Shown here: positions 32,073-40,463 of the stretch, piece by piece
How positions within the stretch are numbered: the stretch's first letter is position 1
Layout of the letters: each line of letters opens with the position of its first letter
Source of the DNA: Planctomycetota bacterium
Lineage (GTDB): Bacteria > Planctomycetota > Phycisphaerae > Phycisphaerales > UBA1924
Assembly: GCA_024276195.1 (NCBI GenBank)
Contig: JAJRXR010000010.1
Coordinates: 1-40,510, forward strand
DNA length: 40,510 nt
Reading direction: 5' to 3'
The notes under the pieces: generated by a model
The model's database searches: none
What the model was told of the DNA's origin: nothing
The model's input: only the letters and a program-made list of their open reading frames with translations
Position numbers and translations under genes: made by a program

Positions 32073-32414
32073 ATGGGCTCAACGATCTCAAACTCCACCC
32101 CCGGCGCCCGCCCGGGCGATCACCCCCTCCTGGCCCTCCCGCGTGAGGATCTGGACCTGATCTGCGAGTTGGTCCTCCAGTCCGGCTCGCTCAAGGGCCT
32201 CGCCTCGTCCTACGGCGTCAGCTACCCCACCATCCGAACCCGCCTCGACCGGACCATCGCCCGCCTCCGGGCCATCGTTGACGGCGCCGCCCCCGACCCC
32301 GTCTCTGAACTGCTCGCCCACCTCGTCGAGCGCGGCGAGCTCACGCCCTCCGGCGCCCGTCGCCTGCGCGACACCATGCGCGCCGACATCGCCCAGCCCC
32401 AAGGAGAATCCTGA
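32073..32414 (+). CDS. DUF2089-family helix-turn-helix protein
   Basis: A 113-residue protein with '[45 protein letters not shown]', the DUF2089 pattern. In it an HTH resembling sigma region 4 reads 'GSLK.la...gvSYPT.R.RLD.~I'. It probably regulates its own operon. The stop overlaps the ATG of the next gene (TGATG), and a third gene follows with an 8-bp overlap, so the three form an operon. In this family the HTH protein is often encoded with small membrane proteins, as here. No ribosome site precedes the ATG. Confidence 0.85.
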   Translation: MGSTISNSTPGARPGDHPLLALPREDLDLICELVLQSGSLKGLASSYGVSYPTIRTRLDRTIARLRAIVDGAAPDPVSELLAHLVERGELTPSGARRLRDTMRADIAQPQGES

Positions 32415-32776
32415 TGGACCCGTGGTGGACACAACAACAAGCCGGGATGATCGGCGGACTGCTCGGAGGCGTTGTGGTTGGCGCGATCTTCGGCGGGCTC
32501 GGCGGGGGCATCGGCGGCCCACTCGCCGCCAAAGGTATCGCCAAGCGATTCGTCGTCGGCTTTTTCATCTTCGGCATCATCACGGGCCTGGCCATCGCCG
32601 GTGTCGGCCTCACCGCCCTCGCCCTGGGCCAGCCCTTCCACGTCTGGTTCTGGCTGCTCCAGCCCGGCGCCCTGCTCGCGTTCCTCTACGCCGTCCTGCT
32701 CCCGACCGTCATTCTCAAGTCGTACCAGAGGCACGACGAGCGCAAGCTCGCCGCCGAGGAACTCCGCCGTGCGTAG
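32414..32776 (+). CDS. Small membrane protein in the DUF2089 operon
   Basis: A 120-residue protein with three hydrophobic segments. The first is a Gly-rich stretch (about 10-38, 'IGGLLGGVVVGAIFGGLGGGIGG'), and two ordinary helices follow (about 46-70 and 78-100). It ends in a charged tail (QRHDERKLAAEELRRA). The Gly-rich helix suggests tight helix packing or self-association. Translation is coupled by a one-base overlap to the HTH gene (ribosome site AAGGAG). Function is unknown; it may be the partner or target of the DUF2089 protein. Confidence 0.75.
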   Translation: MDPWWTQQQAGMIGGLLGGVVVGAIFGGLGGGIGGPLAAKGIAKRFVVGFFIFGIITGLAIAGVGLTALALGQPFHVWFWLLQPGALLAFLYAVLLPTVILKSYQRHDERKLAAEELRRA

Positions 32777-34091
32777 TGCCATGCTCATCATCGCGATCAT
32801 GCTCTTCGGCGCACGCGTCGGCGCAGAGCCCGAGCGTTTCACACTCGACAACGGCGTGCGCGTTGTCCTCAACCATGTCGATGATGCCGGCTCGATCGCG
32901 GTCATCGCCGCCTACGACACCGGGTTCTCGTCCGACCCCGCCGGCGCTCCCCAAGCCGCGCACCTCGCCGAGCACCTGCGCTGCACGAGCGCGACCGAGT
33001 CATGGGACGCGGGCGTCTCGTTCGCGCGCCTCAACGAACGCGGCGGCGCCAACGCTGAGACCCTCGCCTCGCTGACCTACTACGACATGATCCTGCCCAG
33101 CGACGGGCTCGCCCTGGCGCTGCGCGTCGAGTCCGAGCGCCTCGGGTCGCTGCGCATCACGCGCGAGGACATCGCCCGCGAAGGCCCGCGGGCCGCCGCC
33201 GAGCTGGCCGGGGCGGACCAGAGCCCCCAGCGCTTCGTCGGCAAGTTCGCCCTTATGGCCCTCATTCAGGGCTGGACGCACAACGCGACCCACGTCAACC
33301 TCATGACCGCCCTCGAGCAGACACCGATCGGAACGCTCCGCCCCGTTCTCGACCGACACGCGCCGCAGTCGCTCACCCTCATCATCACAGGCGAGTTCGA
33401 TCCTGCGGAAGCGCGCCAGCGCATCAACGCGACCCTCGCCGCCCTCCCGCGCACCGAGGCGCCCCCCGCACTCGCCCCGATTGACTGGCAGCAACAGCCC
33501 CAGACGCGGCGCATGACCTGGGACAGCACAACCACCGTCGTCGCCATCGCGTGCCCAGCGCCGGCCGATCCCGTAGAGCGCGCCGTGCTCACGGGCCTGG
33601 GGTTCGTCGCGCACATGACGAGCAACAGTGTCGAGGGCGTTCTCTCGCTGCACACCTCGGGCCAGACCGCGCCCGTGGGGGCGATACCCTTCCATGTTCT
33701 CGCCGCGATCGACGACAACGCCGACCCGCAAGCCGTCATCGACGCCCTGCACGACCGTCTCGACGCGATCATCAAGAATGTCCCGCTCTACAAGTCTCAA
33801 CTGACCATGATCCTCCGCGAGCCGCCCCGGATGAACGCGGACCAGCTGCGCGCCCAGGTCCAGGCCATCGCCCGGATGCAAAGCATCACCGAGCAGGACG
33901 CCATGGGCCTCGCGCTCGGCAACATGGCCCTGCAATCACTGATGCGCGAGCGCGCCGGCGGAGACGCAATAGCCGACGCGATCGACGCGCTCACCCCCGA
34001 GCAGCTCCGAGACATCGCGGCCCGATCACTTGCGCGCGATCAGCGGCGTGTCACGATTCTCTCGCCTCGAACGCCGGCGCCTCGCCCGTAA
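32769..34091 (+). CDS. M16-family zinc peptidase (pitrilysin/insulinase type)
   Basis: A 440-residue protein with a signal peptide (MRSAMLIIAIMLFGARVGA) when started at the GTG 32769, which overlaps the previous gene by 8 bp. An ATG at 32781 is the alternative. The inverted zinc motif HxxEH is 'HLAEH' (65-69). 'NERGGANAETLASLTYYDM' corresponds to the region after it, and the distal Glu is probably in 'EDIAREGPRAAAEL'. The C-terminal half has the second, non-catalytic M16 domain. M16 peptidases of this size act in the periplasm on small peptides. The 3' end overlaps the convergent dehydrogenase gene by 41 bp. Confidence 0.85.
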   Translation: MRSAMLIIAIMLFGARVGAEPERFTLDNGVRVVLNHVDDAGSIAVIAAYDTGFSSDPAGAPQAAHLAEHLRCTSATESWDAGVSFARLNERGGANAETLASLTYYDMILPSDGLALALRVESERLGSLRITREDIAREGPRAAAELAGADQSPQRFVGKFALMALIQGWTHNATHVNLMTALEQTPIGTLRPVLDRHAPQSLTLIITGEFDPAEARQRINATLAALPRTEAPPALAPIDWQQQPQTRRMTWDSTTTVVAIACPAPADPVERAVLTGLGFVAHMTSNSVEGVLSLHTSGQTAPVGAIPFHVLAAIDDNADPQAVIDALHDRLDAIIKNVPLYKSQLTMILREPPRMNADQLRAQVQAIARMQSITEQDAMGLALGNMALQSLMRERAGGDAIADAIDALTPEQLRDIAARSLARDQRRVTILSPRTPAPRP

Positions 34092-35031
34092 GCACCGCGA
34101 CAACGTCGCGCACCACCCAGCCCATCGCCTCCTTGGCGCCTCGCGTCGCCGAGCCGATGTGCGGCAATAGCGTCGCATTCTCCAGCCCGAGCACCGGGCT
34201 ATCGCCCGCAATCGGCTCGGACGAGTGAACGTCCAGCACCGCCCGAGCGCCCTGGTTTTTCAGCAAAAACGCCGCGCACGCCGCCTCATCAAGCACGAAC
34301 CCGCGGCTCGTGTTCACAAACACCACCCCCGCCCGCATCCGCCCGAACGCCCCGCCCCCGATCAGACCCCGGTTGCCCTCGCGCCCGTCAACGTGGACGC
34401 TCAGCACATCGGCCTGTGCCAAGAGCGTCTCCGCCTCGACCGCCTCAGCGCCCTCGCGCTGCGCCGCCGGGATCTCGCGCAGGTCGCAGTAGATCACGCG
34501 CATCCCAAACGCCCGCCCCGCCCGCGCCACGCGCCGTCCGATGCGCCCGAACCCAAACACGCCGAGCGTCGATCCCTCAAGGCTCATCGTCGCGACACTC
34601 CGCTCGCGCAGCTCGCGCCACGCCTGCGCGTCCATCGCCTCGGTGATCCGAGGCCTCGGGCGGATCGCGTCGAGCACGCCCGCGAAGACCAGCTCCGCCA
34701 CCGCCCCCGCGTTCGCCTCCGGCGTGTGGACCACACGCACCCCCCGCGCCGCGCACGCGCCCAGATCAATATTGTCCAGCCCCACCCCGGCCCGACCCAC
34801 AACCCGCACCCCCGGCGCGCGCGCCAGCATCGCCCCGTCCACGCGCGTGTAGGTGCGCACAACCAGCCCCGCCGCCCGGGCCAGCGACTCGTCCGACGGG
34901 TCGGCGCCCGCGTCGATCACCTCCGCCCGCTCGCCCAGCCACGCCCGGGCCTGGGGCGAGATCGCCTCGCAGACCACGACCACGGGCCTCGTCTCAGAGC
35001 GATCGGTGCTGGCGGGCTGGGTCTCGGGCAC
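34051..35031 (-). CDS. D-2-hydroxyacid dehydrogenase (3-phosphoglycerate dehydrogenase-like)
   Basis: A 326-residue NAD-dependent dehydrogenase. Visible are 'GRAGVGLDNIDL' (79-90), the Rossmann 'GVFGFGRIGRRVA' (157-169), catalytic Arg in 'VNTSRGFVLDE', Glu in 'VLDVHSSEP' and His in 'LLPHIGSATR'. This fits SerA-like enzymes without the ACT domain, so serine synthesis is possible but glyoxylate or hydroxypyruvate reduction equally so. The GTG at 35031 is chosen: it has GGGGAC upstream and precedes the conserved 'RPVVVVCEAIS'. The frame is open further upstream but codes for Pro/Arg-rich sequence that is probably not translated. Confidence 0.88.
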   Translation of the reverse strand: MPETQPASTDRSETRPVVVVCEAISPQARAWLGERAEVIDAGADPSDESLARAAGLVVRTYTRVDGAMLARAPGVRVVGRAGVGLDNIDLGACAARGVRVVHTPEANAGAVAELVFAGVLDAIRPRPRITEAMDAQAWRELRERSVATMSLEGSTLGVFGFGRIGRRVARAGRAFGMRVIYCDLREIPAAQREGAEAVEAETLLAQADVLSVHVDGREGNRGLIGGGAFGRMRAGVVFVNTSRGFVLDEAACAAFLLKNQGARAVLDVHSSEPIAGDSPVLGLENATLLPHIGSATRGAKEAMGWVVRDVVAVLTGEAPAFEARES

Positions 35032-35154
35032 GCCTGATTGTCCCCGCCCGGGCGCCCGAGGCCAGCCGGGGCGAGGCTGGCCCGCAGGCGAATAGGCCAG
35101 AATCTGCCCGGAAACTGGTGTGAATTCGCCCGCCGGGCCGATGGAAAGGCCTTC

Positions 35155-35203
35155 GGTGGGGCGGCGAGCCCCACCACGAACCACCCCCGGCGGGGACCGC
35201 CGG
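35155..35203. repeat. Two adjacent palindromes upstream of the HU gene
   Basis: GGTGGGGC-N5-GCCCCACC (35155-35175) and CCGGCGG-GGA-CCGCCGG (35187-35203) lie 25-70 bp before the HU start. On the minus strand the second has a TCC centre like the REPs elsewhere in the window. They could be REPs or regulatory hairpins in the HU leader. Confidence 0.55.
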
Positions 35204-35227
35204 CTCAGCGCGCAGGAGGCGCAAGCG

Positions 35228-35497
35228 ATGAACAAGACCGATCTGATCGAGGCCGTAGCTTCTCAGCTGGAATCCACCAAGGCCGACGCCACCAAGGCCG
35301 TCGAGGCCGTCATCGCGAGCATCACGACCGGCCTCAAGCAAGACGAGAAGGTCGCCATCACCGGCTTCGGCACCTTCCAACGCAAGATCCGGGCCGCCCG
35401 CACAGGCATGAACCCCGCCACCAAGCAGCCCATCCAGATCCCCGAAACCACCACCTGCGCCTTCAAGCCCTCGCAGAACCTTAAAAACACCCTCTGA
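35228..35497 (+). CDS. HU-family nucleoid DNA-binding protein
   Basis: An 89-residue HU/IHF-type protein: 'MNKTDLIEAVASQLESTKADATKAVEAVIASITTGLKQ' forms the dimerisation helices. 'DEKVAITGFGTFQRKIRAARTGMNPATKQPIQIPETTTCAFKPSQNLK' is the beta arm, with 'R.G.NP.T...I.I' and the 'AFKPS' end. It bends and compacts DNA as a dimer. AGGAGG is well placed before the ATG at 35228. A strong hairpin terminator follows. It is a full-length single-domain member without extra tails. Confidence 0.95.
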   Translation: MNKTDLIEAVASQLESTKADATKAVEAVIASITTGLKQDEKVAITGFGTFQRKIRAARTGMNPATKQPIQIPETTTCAFKPSQNLKNTL

Positions 35498-35540
35498 GCG
35501 AACGCGCGAGCCGTCACCCTCGTGGCAGGCGCCATCGAAC

Positions 35541-35575
35541 ACGGACCCGGCGTTCTTTCTGAACGCGGGGTCCGT
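35541..35575 (+). terminator. Terminator after the HU gene
   Basis: A 15-bp stem (ACGGACCCGGCGTTC paired with its complement, one mismatch) encloses a TTTCT loop, starting 44 bp after the HU stop. The T-run after it is weak (TTGTCGTTT). Confidence 0.75.
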
Positions 35576-35705
35576 TGTCGTTTGGTCGCCACCCCTCGAA
35601 TACGCATCGGACAGGGTGAAGACGACGTGCCGTAGCTCTCGATACCCGGATCTGGATTGATCCCCCCCTCATCGGCGATTACTTTGGGGTAGCAGATAGG
35701 TCACG

Positions 35706-36029
35706 GTGACACGAAAGCACTCATCAAACGGGCACTCCAGTGACGCACTATTGCGAAGTCTGGTACTTAGTCTGATTGGAATCGCACTCCATTTTACGGG
35801 ACTGTTTATCCTCATAAACTGGGTACGTTTCGTCGAATCCCCGGAGTACATCGCAGGATCCTTGCTGCTTGTTAGCGCCTTCGTGTGCGGGATGTTCTCT
35901 CGCTACTGGATCCTCCGATTCCATGGAAAACGACGTACGTTGGTTTTCGTGATCGCTGTGCTGATGGCAGCCTTCACAATCGGAAAGACGACCCTCAGCG
36001 TTATCCGCCTCTTGTCAGAAATATATTGA
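35706..36029 (+). CDS. Small three-helix membrane protein
   Basis: A 107-residue protein with a hydrophilic N-terminus (MTRKHSSNGHSSD). Three membrane helices follow (about 16-40, 49-65 and 79-98). GC is clearly lower than in trpE and HU, so it is probably an acquired accessory gene. A GTG start with only a weak ribosome site (AGGT) is used. No family is recognised. It is convergent with trpE, and 36030-36151 between them holds nothing I can name. Confidence 0.55.
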   Translation: MTRKHSSNGHSSDALLRSLVLSLIGIALHFTGLFILINWVRFVESPEYIAGSLLLVSAFVCGMFSRYWILRFHGKRRTLVFVIAVLMAAFTIGKTTLSVIRLLSEIY

Positions 36030-36151
36030 GCAACAGAAGTCGCAATCGGGCGCCGTGGAGACGCCATCTTCGGCTTCCCCCACGAACAAATCCCCGCCGG
36101 CGCAGAAATGCTGGCGCCATCTGCACGCCACACACATGCTGTTGGTGACGA

Positions 36152-37768
36152 TCAACCGGCGCCGAACGCCCGCTCGCCCACGTCGATCGCCCGCCCCATC
36201 GCCGCGGCTTTGTTGACCGTCTCGTCAAACTCCGCCCCCGCCTGAGAATCGGCCACGATCCCGCCCGCCGCCTGGATGTGATACGTCCAGTAGCCGTCGG
36301 CGCTGCGCTGCGCCGTGGGCACGACAATCGTGCGCAGGGCCAGGGCGATGTCCATCTGCCCGTCGAGCCCGACCCAGCCCATGCCCCCGCCGTATGGCCC
36401 GCGCCGGACCGGCTCAAGCTCATCAATGATCTGCATCGCCCGGACCTTCGGCGCCCCGGAGATCGTGCCCACCGGCAGCGCCGCGCGCAGCGCATCCCAG
36501 CAATCAAGCCCCGCGCGCACCCGCCCCTTGACCGTCGAGCTGATGTGCATCACATGGCTGTACCGCTCGACCTCCATCACCGGCCCGAGCTCGATCGAGC
36601 CCGCCTCGCTGACGCGCCCGACGTCGTTGCGCCCCAGGTCCACCAGCATGATGTGCTCGGCCCGCTCCTTCGGGTCCGCCAGGAGCTCTCTTTCGAGCGC
36701 CTTGTCCTGTTCGGGCGTCGCCCCGCGCTTGCGCGTCCCGGCCAGCGGGCGGTTCGTCACAACCATCGCCCCATCGCCGCCCCGGCGCACGCGGCACAAA
36801 ATCTCCGGGCTCGACGCCACCAAAATCTGCCCCCGCCCCTGCAGGTACACCATGTACGGGCTCGGGTTCACCGCGCGCAGCGCCCGGTACACGTCGAATG
36901 GGTCCGCCGCGCTCGCCCGCTCGAACCGCTGGCCAACGACAACCTGAAAGATGTCGCCCGCGCGGATGTACTCCTGCGCCCGCGCCACCATCTCCGCGTG
37001 CCCCTCACGCGTGATGTTCGAGTCCATCGCGGGCTGCTCCAGCGCCGCCCGGTCCATCCTCCCCGATCCCAGCGGCTTGGAGTGGCGCTCGATCTCGTCG
37101 ATGCGCCGCTCGATCGCCTCGATCGCGCGGTCGTACGCCTCGCCCGCGTCAGCCCCGGGCAGCGCGATGGCAAGCTGCACGACATGCACGAGCTTGTCCA
37201 CATGATCGAACACAACCACGCCGTCATAAAAACCAAACTGGACATCGGGCAGCCCGCGGTCGTCCGGGGGCGCCGCGTCCCAGGGCAGCTTCTCGCCCTC
37301 GCTGTAGCGCACCGAGTCGTACCCCGCGTTGCCGACCCACCCGCCCAGAAAGCACCCCGGCAGCATGCCCTGCGCGACCGCGTGCTCCGGGATCACCAGC
37401 TCCACCCTGTCCGAGATCGCGCGCAGCGCCGCGAACGGATCGCCGCCCGTTTCTCCCCCGGCGAGCCCCGCCAGCTCCTGACCGTGAACCTCGGTCGAGA
37501 TCGAGTTGCCCGTCGCGATGACCTCGATCGCGGGTCGGGCGCCGAGGATGGAGTGGCGCCCCTGGCGCTCGCCGCCCTCGACGGATTCGAGCAAAAACGA
37601 CGGCGCCGTCCGCTCGTCCGGGCTCACCAGACGCCGGTACGCGAGCACGGGCGTGAGCTGATCGCTGAGCAGGCGCACGCCCACAGGCGCCGCGATCGCC
37701 TTGCCCGGGCGGCGCCCGCGTTCACGCTCGACCAGATCAACAAGCTGCTGTCGGGAAAGGCTCGCCAT
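36152..37768 (-). CDS. trpE: Anthranilate synthase component I
   Basis: TrpE converts chorismate to anthranilate with ammonia from TrpG, the first step of tryptophan synthesis. Within 538 residues, 'SFLLESVEGGERQGRHSILG' carries the tryptophan feedback-site motif (LLES). The chorismate-binding domain shows 'RFERASAADPFDVYRALRAVNPSPYMVYLQ', 'RPLAGTRKRG', 'VDLGRNDVGRVSEAGS', 'GTISGAPKVRAMQIIDELEP' (about 431-450) and 'GRRGPYGG'-type residues. LLES favours TrpE over PabB. The frame is open to 37948, but the ATG at 37768 (MASLSRQQL) is the family-like start. No trpG or other trp gene is in the window. Confidence 0.95.
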   Translation of the reverse strand: MASLSRQQLVDLVERERGRRPGKAIAAPVGVRLLSDQLTPVLAYRRLVSPDERTAPSFLLESVEGGERQGRHSILGARPAIEVIATGNSISTEVHGQELAGLAGGETGGDPFAALRAISDRVELVIPEHAVAQGMLPGCFLGGWVGNAGYDSVRYSEGEKLPWDAAPPDDRGLPDVQFGFYDGVVVFDHVDKLVHVVQLAIALPGADAGEAYDRAIEAIERRIDEIERHSKPLGSGRMDRAALEQPAMDSNITREGHAEMVARAQEYIRAGDIFQVVVGQRFERASAADPFDVYRALRAVNPSPYMVYLQGRGQILVASSPEILCRVRRGGDGAMVVTNRPLAGTRKRGATPEQDKALERELLADPKERAEHIMLVDLGRNDVGRVSEAGSIELGPVMEVERYSHVMHISSTVKGRVRAGLDCWDALRAALPVGTISGAPKVRAMQIIDELEPVRRGPYGGGMGWVGLDGQMDIALALRTIVVPTAQRSADGYWTYHIQAAGGIVADSQAGAEFDETVNKAAAMGRAIDVGERAFGAG

Positions 37769-37839
37769 CGGGTCGAGTCTAGCCCCCGGGCGCCATTCCA
37801 AGCCCCGCTCCACCCAGGTCCCGGCGTCCAACCCACGAC

Positions 37840-38553
37840 CTAAGCGGCGCGATCCCCCGGCGCCCCAGCCGCCCAGATCCGGAGAATCTTCGCCGATCTT
37901 TCGTTGAGGAAGAGCTGGCTCGACCTCTCGCCGTCGGAGACAACGCACTGGTACATCTGCTTGCTCCTTCTCTGAATCCAGACAGACGTGCCCGGACTGC
38001 CTCTGTCATACACGATGACCCTGCGAAAGCAAGGAACGCGCAGACTCTCTCTATCAACTAGCACGGCGCCCGCACGAAGCCACCCGAACTTATACAGAAC
38101 AATAATCGGTATGGCGCCATACATGCCATCGATCAGCGCAGCGGACATCGACAACGACTGCCTGGGGAAGTTATTCGCGAAGTAAAGTCGAAACAGAATG
38201 AACAGTATACCGGTCACAGGAAGTGAATATAAGAAGATCCCATAGCTACCAATACTCCAACCCGTTTCGAGCCTGTGGATCTCGTTTAGGGCCTCGTCAT
38301 CCACACCGAACCCTCTTGTCACCAAGGCCGAATCGACCTGCATGCACTTCTTCTTTATTATTGTAAAACGCCAAATGGCGATGAGCATAAGGGCGCCAAT
38401 AGTCGCTGCGATCAGCACAACTCTTGGGAGTATCCCCCCCGTTTCTTGCTGTAATAAATCACTCGACATCGAAAGGGCGATGAGTAGGCCGAAACCTCCA
38501 CCCGCGACACCCTGTACGATTCTTGGTGGTATTTTTTCCTTGTTGAAGATCAC
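37840..38553 (-). CDS. Membrane protein, second paralog of a tandem pair
   Basis: A 237-residue protein with about four membrane helices (about 12-32, 42-62, 98-122 and 138-158). The soluble C-terminal domain of about 75 residues (GAVLVDRESLRVPCFRRVIVYDR...NERSAKILRIWAAGA) is rich in strands. That domain is 58/76 identical to the paralog at 38688-39329, whereas the N-terminal part has drifted strongly. 'LVTRGFGVDDEALNEIHRLETG' is a second conserved block. A GTG start at 38553 is used, with GGAG 11 nt upstream inside the tail copy at 38567-38660. Function is unknown. Confidence 0.75.
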   Translation of the reverse strand: MIFNKEKIPPRIVQGVAGGGFGLLIALSMSSDLLQQETGGILPRVVLIAATIGALMLIAIWRFTIIKKKCMQVDSALVTRGFGVDDEALNEIHRLETGWSIGSYGIFLYSLPVTGILFILFRLYFANNFPRQSLSMSAALIDGMYGAIPIIVLYKFGWLRAGAVLVDRESLRVPCFRRVIVYDRGSPGTSVWIQRRSKQMYQCVVSDGERSSQLFLNERSAKILRIWAAGAPGDRAA

Positions 38554-38566
38554 GAATGATATTACT

Positions 38567-38660
38567 CCGGATCCTCCGGGCAGTTCTCTTCACCGAAAAT
38601 CAACCTCGCGGCCTCTCTGTCTGCCTGGCGGATAATGGCCGCGTTTCCCACCGCTGCAGG
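38567..38660 (-). pseudogene. In-frame copy of the 3' end of the secreted-protein gene
   Basis: These 94 bp match 39367-39460 at 79 of 94 positions without gaps. Read on the minus strand they encode a peptide ending 'EAARLIFGEENCPEDPE' then TAA. It is 25/31 identical to the C-terminus of the 354-residue protein at 39362-40426. The frame and stop are preserved although there is no start. The copy sits 27 bp after the stop of the first paralog and 13 bp before the second, the same arrangement as the uvrC-tail copy at 3660-3714. Confidence 0.85.
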
Positions 38661-38687
38661 AGTGATGAACGACGACCGGACCCGGTC

Positions 38688-39329
38688 CTACGCGCCCCGA
38701 TCCCCAGCCGCCCCAGCCGCCCAGATCCGGAGAATCTTCGCCGATCTTTCGTTGAGGCAGAGCAGGCTCGACCGATCGCCGTCTGAAACTATGCACAGGT
38801 ACGTCTGCTTACCACCTCTCTGGATCCAGACAGAGGTACCAAGATTGTCTCTGTCATACACAGCGACCTTGCGAAAGCAAGGAACACGCAGGCTTGCCTT
38901 GTCAATCAGCACAGCCCCTCTACCCACGCGCGGCATCCACAGGAACATGCACACAACGACCATCAAGCCAATAAGCATACTATCGGAAACCACGATTACG
39001 CCGCTATCGGGAATCATTACGCCGCTGGCTCCTCCACCGGGGAGAACCTTGGCGGTAATAATATCGACTTGGTATCCGATATAAGTCCGGTACAAAAGAT
39101 ACGCGACACCCAGCACCAGAAACAGATACCAGATGAGCTTGAAACCATCAATCTGCAAGCCCATACCAAGTCTGTGTGTCTCATTCAGAACCTCGTCGTC
39201 CACGCCTGGCTTTCGTGTCACCAAGGTCGAAGCAACCCGCATGCTATCCTTTGTGATTGCAAAGAACCAAATGGCGGCAAAGTACCAAACGGCGGCAAAC
39301 ACTGCGGTCAGCGCAATTCTTGTCAGCAT
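38688..39329 (-). CDS. Membrane protein, first paralog of a tandem pair
   Basis: A 213-residue protein with three membrane helices (about 4-26, 57-80 and 108-130). It has the same conserved 'LVTRKPGVDDEVLNETHRLGMG' block and strand-rich C-terminal domain (GAVLIDKASLRVPCFRKVAVYDR...) as the downstream paralog. The N-terminus is shorter than in the paralog. The ATG at 39329 has AGGAA 6 nt upstream. It follows the secreted-protein gene by 32 bp, so co-transcription is likely. A Gly/Ala-rich secreted protein beside a membrane protein could be a toxin/immunity pair, but this is only an idea. Confidence 0.75.
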   Translation of the reverse strand: MLTRIALTAVFAAVWYFAAIWFFAITKDSMRVASTLVTRKPGVDDEVLNETHRLGMGLQIDGFKLIWYLFLVLGVAYLLYRTYIGYQVDIITAKVLPGGGASGVMIPDSGVIVVSDSMLIGLMVVVCMFLWMPRVGRGAVLIDKASLRVPCFRKVAVYDRDNLGTSVWIQRGGKQTYLCIVSDGDRSSLLCLNERSAKILRIWAAGAAGDRGA

Positions 39330-39361
39330 CTACGTTTCCTGCAGAAAATCACCGGCTGACT

Positions 39362-40426
39362 TTATGCCGGATCGTCCGGGCAGTTCTCTTCCCCAAAGAT
39401 CAACCTCGCGGCCTCTCTCGCGCCCTGGCGAGTGATGGCTGCGTTTCTCACCGCCGCAGCAAACTCCCCACGACATGCCGCGACCGCAGCAATAGCAGCT
39501 CCAGACGCCAGAGCTGCACAGGTTCCAAACGCATACAGTGCTGCCATTACAGCGCCAGGCCCTGCTGGCGATGCAGCCAGGCCCGCAAATCCCCCGACGA
39601 TACCACAGATGACGCCGACACCGAATCCACCAAGAAATAACCCGCTGGCTCCGTTGAGACAACCTTGGAGGTTCGACGCCGCGATCTGAACGGCCGTCCC
39701 GTACGCGATCTCCGCAAGAGCAAACTCCGTCTCGCAGTCTTCGCGCGCCGTATCAGTGCCGCCCGGTGTGGGCGGGGACGGCGGATGAACCGACAGCAGG
39801 TAAGCCTCTTCCAGAGTATCGATCATCTCCTCATCGACAAGGACCAGAGGAATCATCCCCCTGTTCCTGCCGCCATCGGGCCGCGTGGCCTGAAAGATAA
39901 AGCCGGTGACGTGCTCCGACCCGAGCGCCGTGAAGATGGTTCCGGTGAAGACAAAGAGGCTGAACTCGACCGCCGCAAGCTCCGCAACAGCGTCCGCAGG
40001 CAACGATGAATCGTTCTGGTAGTCATACTCGACGATGAGCGAAAAATGCACCGAGTACTCGTACCCGAGAATCGTCGATCCGGTGCTCGTCGCGTGCTCA
40101 TGCCCAGCGGTGGTTTCGCTGTCCATGATGTAGACCGCGTCGGCGATGTCGAAGGTCTCACCAAAGAGGTTCTCGTAGATATCCCGCTGCGTCGATATCC
40201 AATGGCGATAGGGCACCGACGAGGCCCCGAACGCATCCAGGGGTGAAACCCCGGCTTCGACGGTGTCGATCGCGTTCGCGATCTGCTGCGAAGTTTGCGC
40301 CACCGGCTGGATGGGCTCCTCGCTGGCGCCCGCCGCCCGGAACCCCGGAAAGATCGTGAGATTCAGCAGAAGCATGATCCCGAAGATTGAGTTGCCAATG
40401 CCGATCCGTTGTGACGTTTGCGTCAT
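39362..40426 (-). CDS. Secreted protein with Gly/Ala-rich hydrophobic C-terminal region
   Basis: A 354-residue protein. An N-terminal signal peptide or anchor (about 10-34) precedes a soluble domain (about 40-235) of unknown type with many strands. The C-terminal region (about 240-335) is hydrophobic and Gly/Ala-rich with regularly spaced Cys ('GCLNGASGLFLGGFGVGVICGIV', 'GTCAALASGAAIAAVAACRG'). The end is 'EAARLIFGEENCPDDPA'. GG-rich hydrophobic stretches occur in pore-forming bacteriocins and in unrelated planctomycete proteins; I cannot tell these apart. The ATG at 40426 has AAAGGAA upstream. Its 3' end is duplicated at 38567-38660. Confidence 0.75.
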   Translation of the reverse strand: MTQTSQRIGIGNSIFGIMLLLNLTIFPGFRAAGASEEPIQPVAQTSQQIANAIDTVEAGVSPLDAFGASSVPYRHWISTQRDIYENLFGETFDIADAVYIMDSETTAGHEHATSTGSTILGYEYSVHFSLIVEYDYQNDSSLPADAVAELAAVEFSLFVFTGTIFTALGSEHVTGFIFQATRPDGGRNRGMIPLVLVDEEMIDTLEEAYLLSVHPPSPPTPGGTDTAREDCETEFALAEIAYGTAVQIAASNLQGCLNGASGLFLGGFGVGVICGIVGGFAGLAASPAGPGAVMAALYAFGTCAALASGAAIAAVAACRGEFAAAVRNAAITRQGAREAARLIFGEENCPDDPA

Positions 40427-40463
40427 TGATGCGTTCCTTTCGCGCCTGTGCTGGCCGCAACCT

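Noticed and set aside
37769-37948. N-terminal extension of trpE to 37948
   Set aside because: The extension runs antisense-like through the end of the membrane paralog and is Arg/Gly-rich. The ATG at 37768 matches the TrpE family start.
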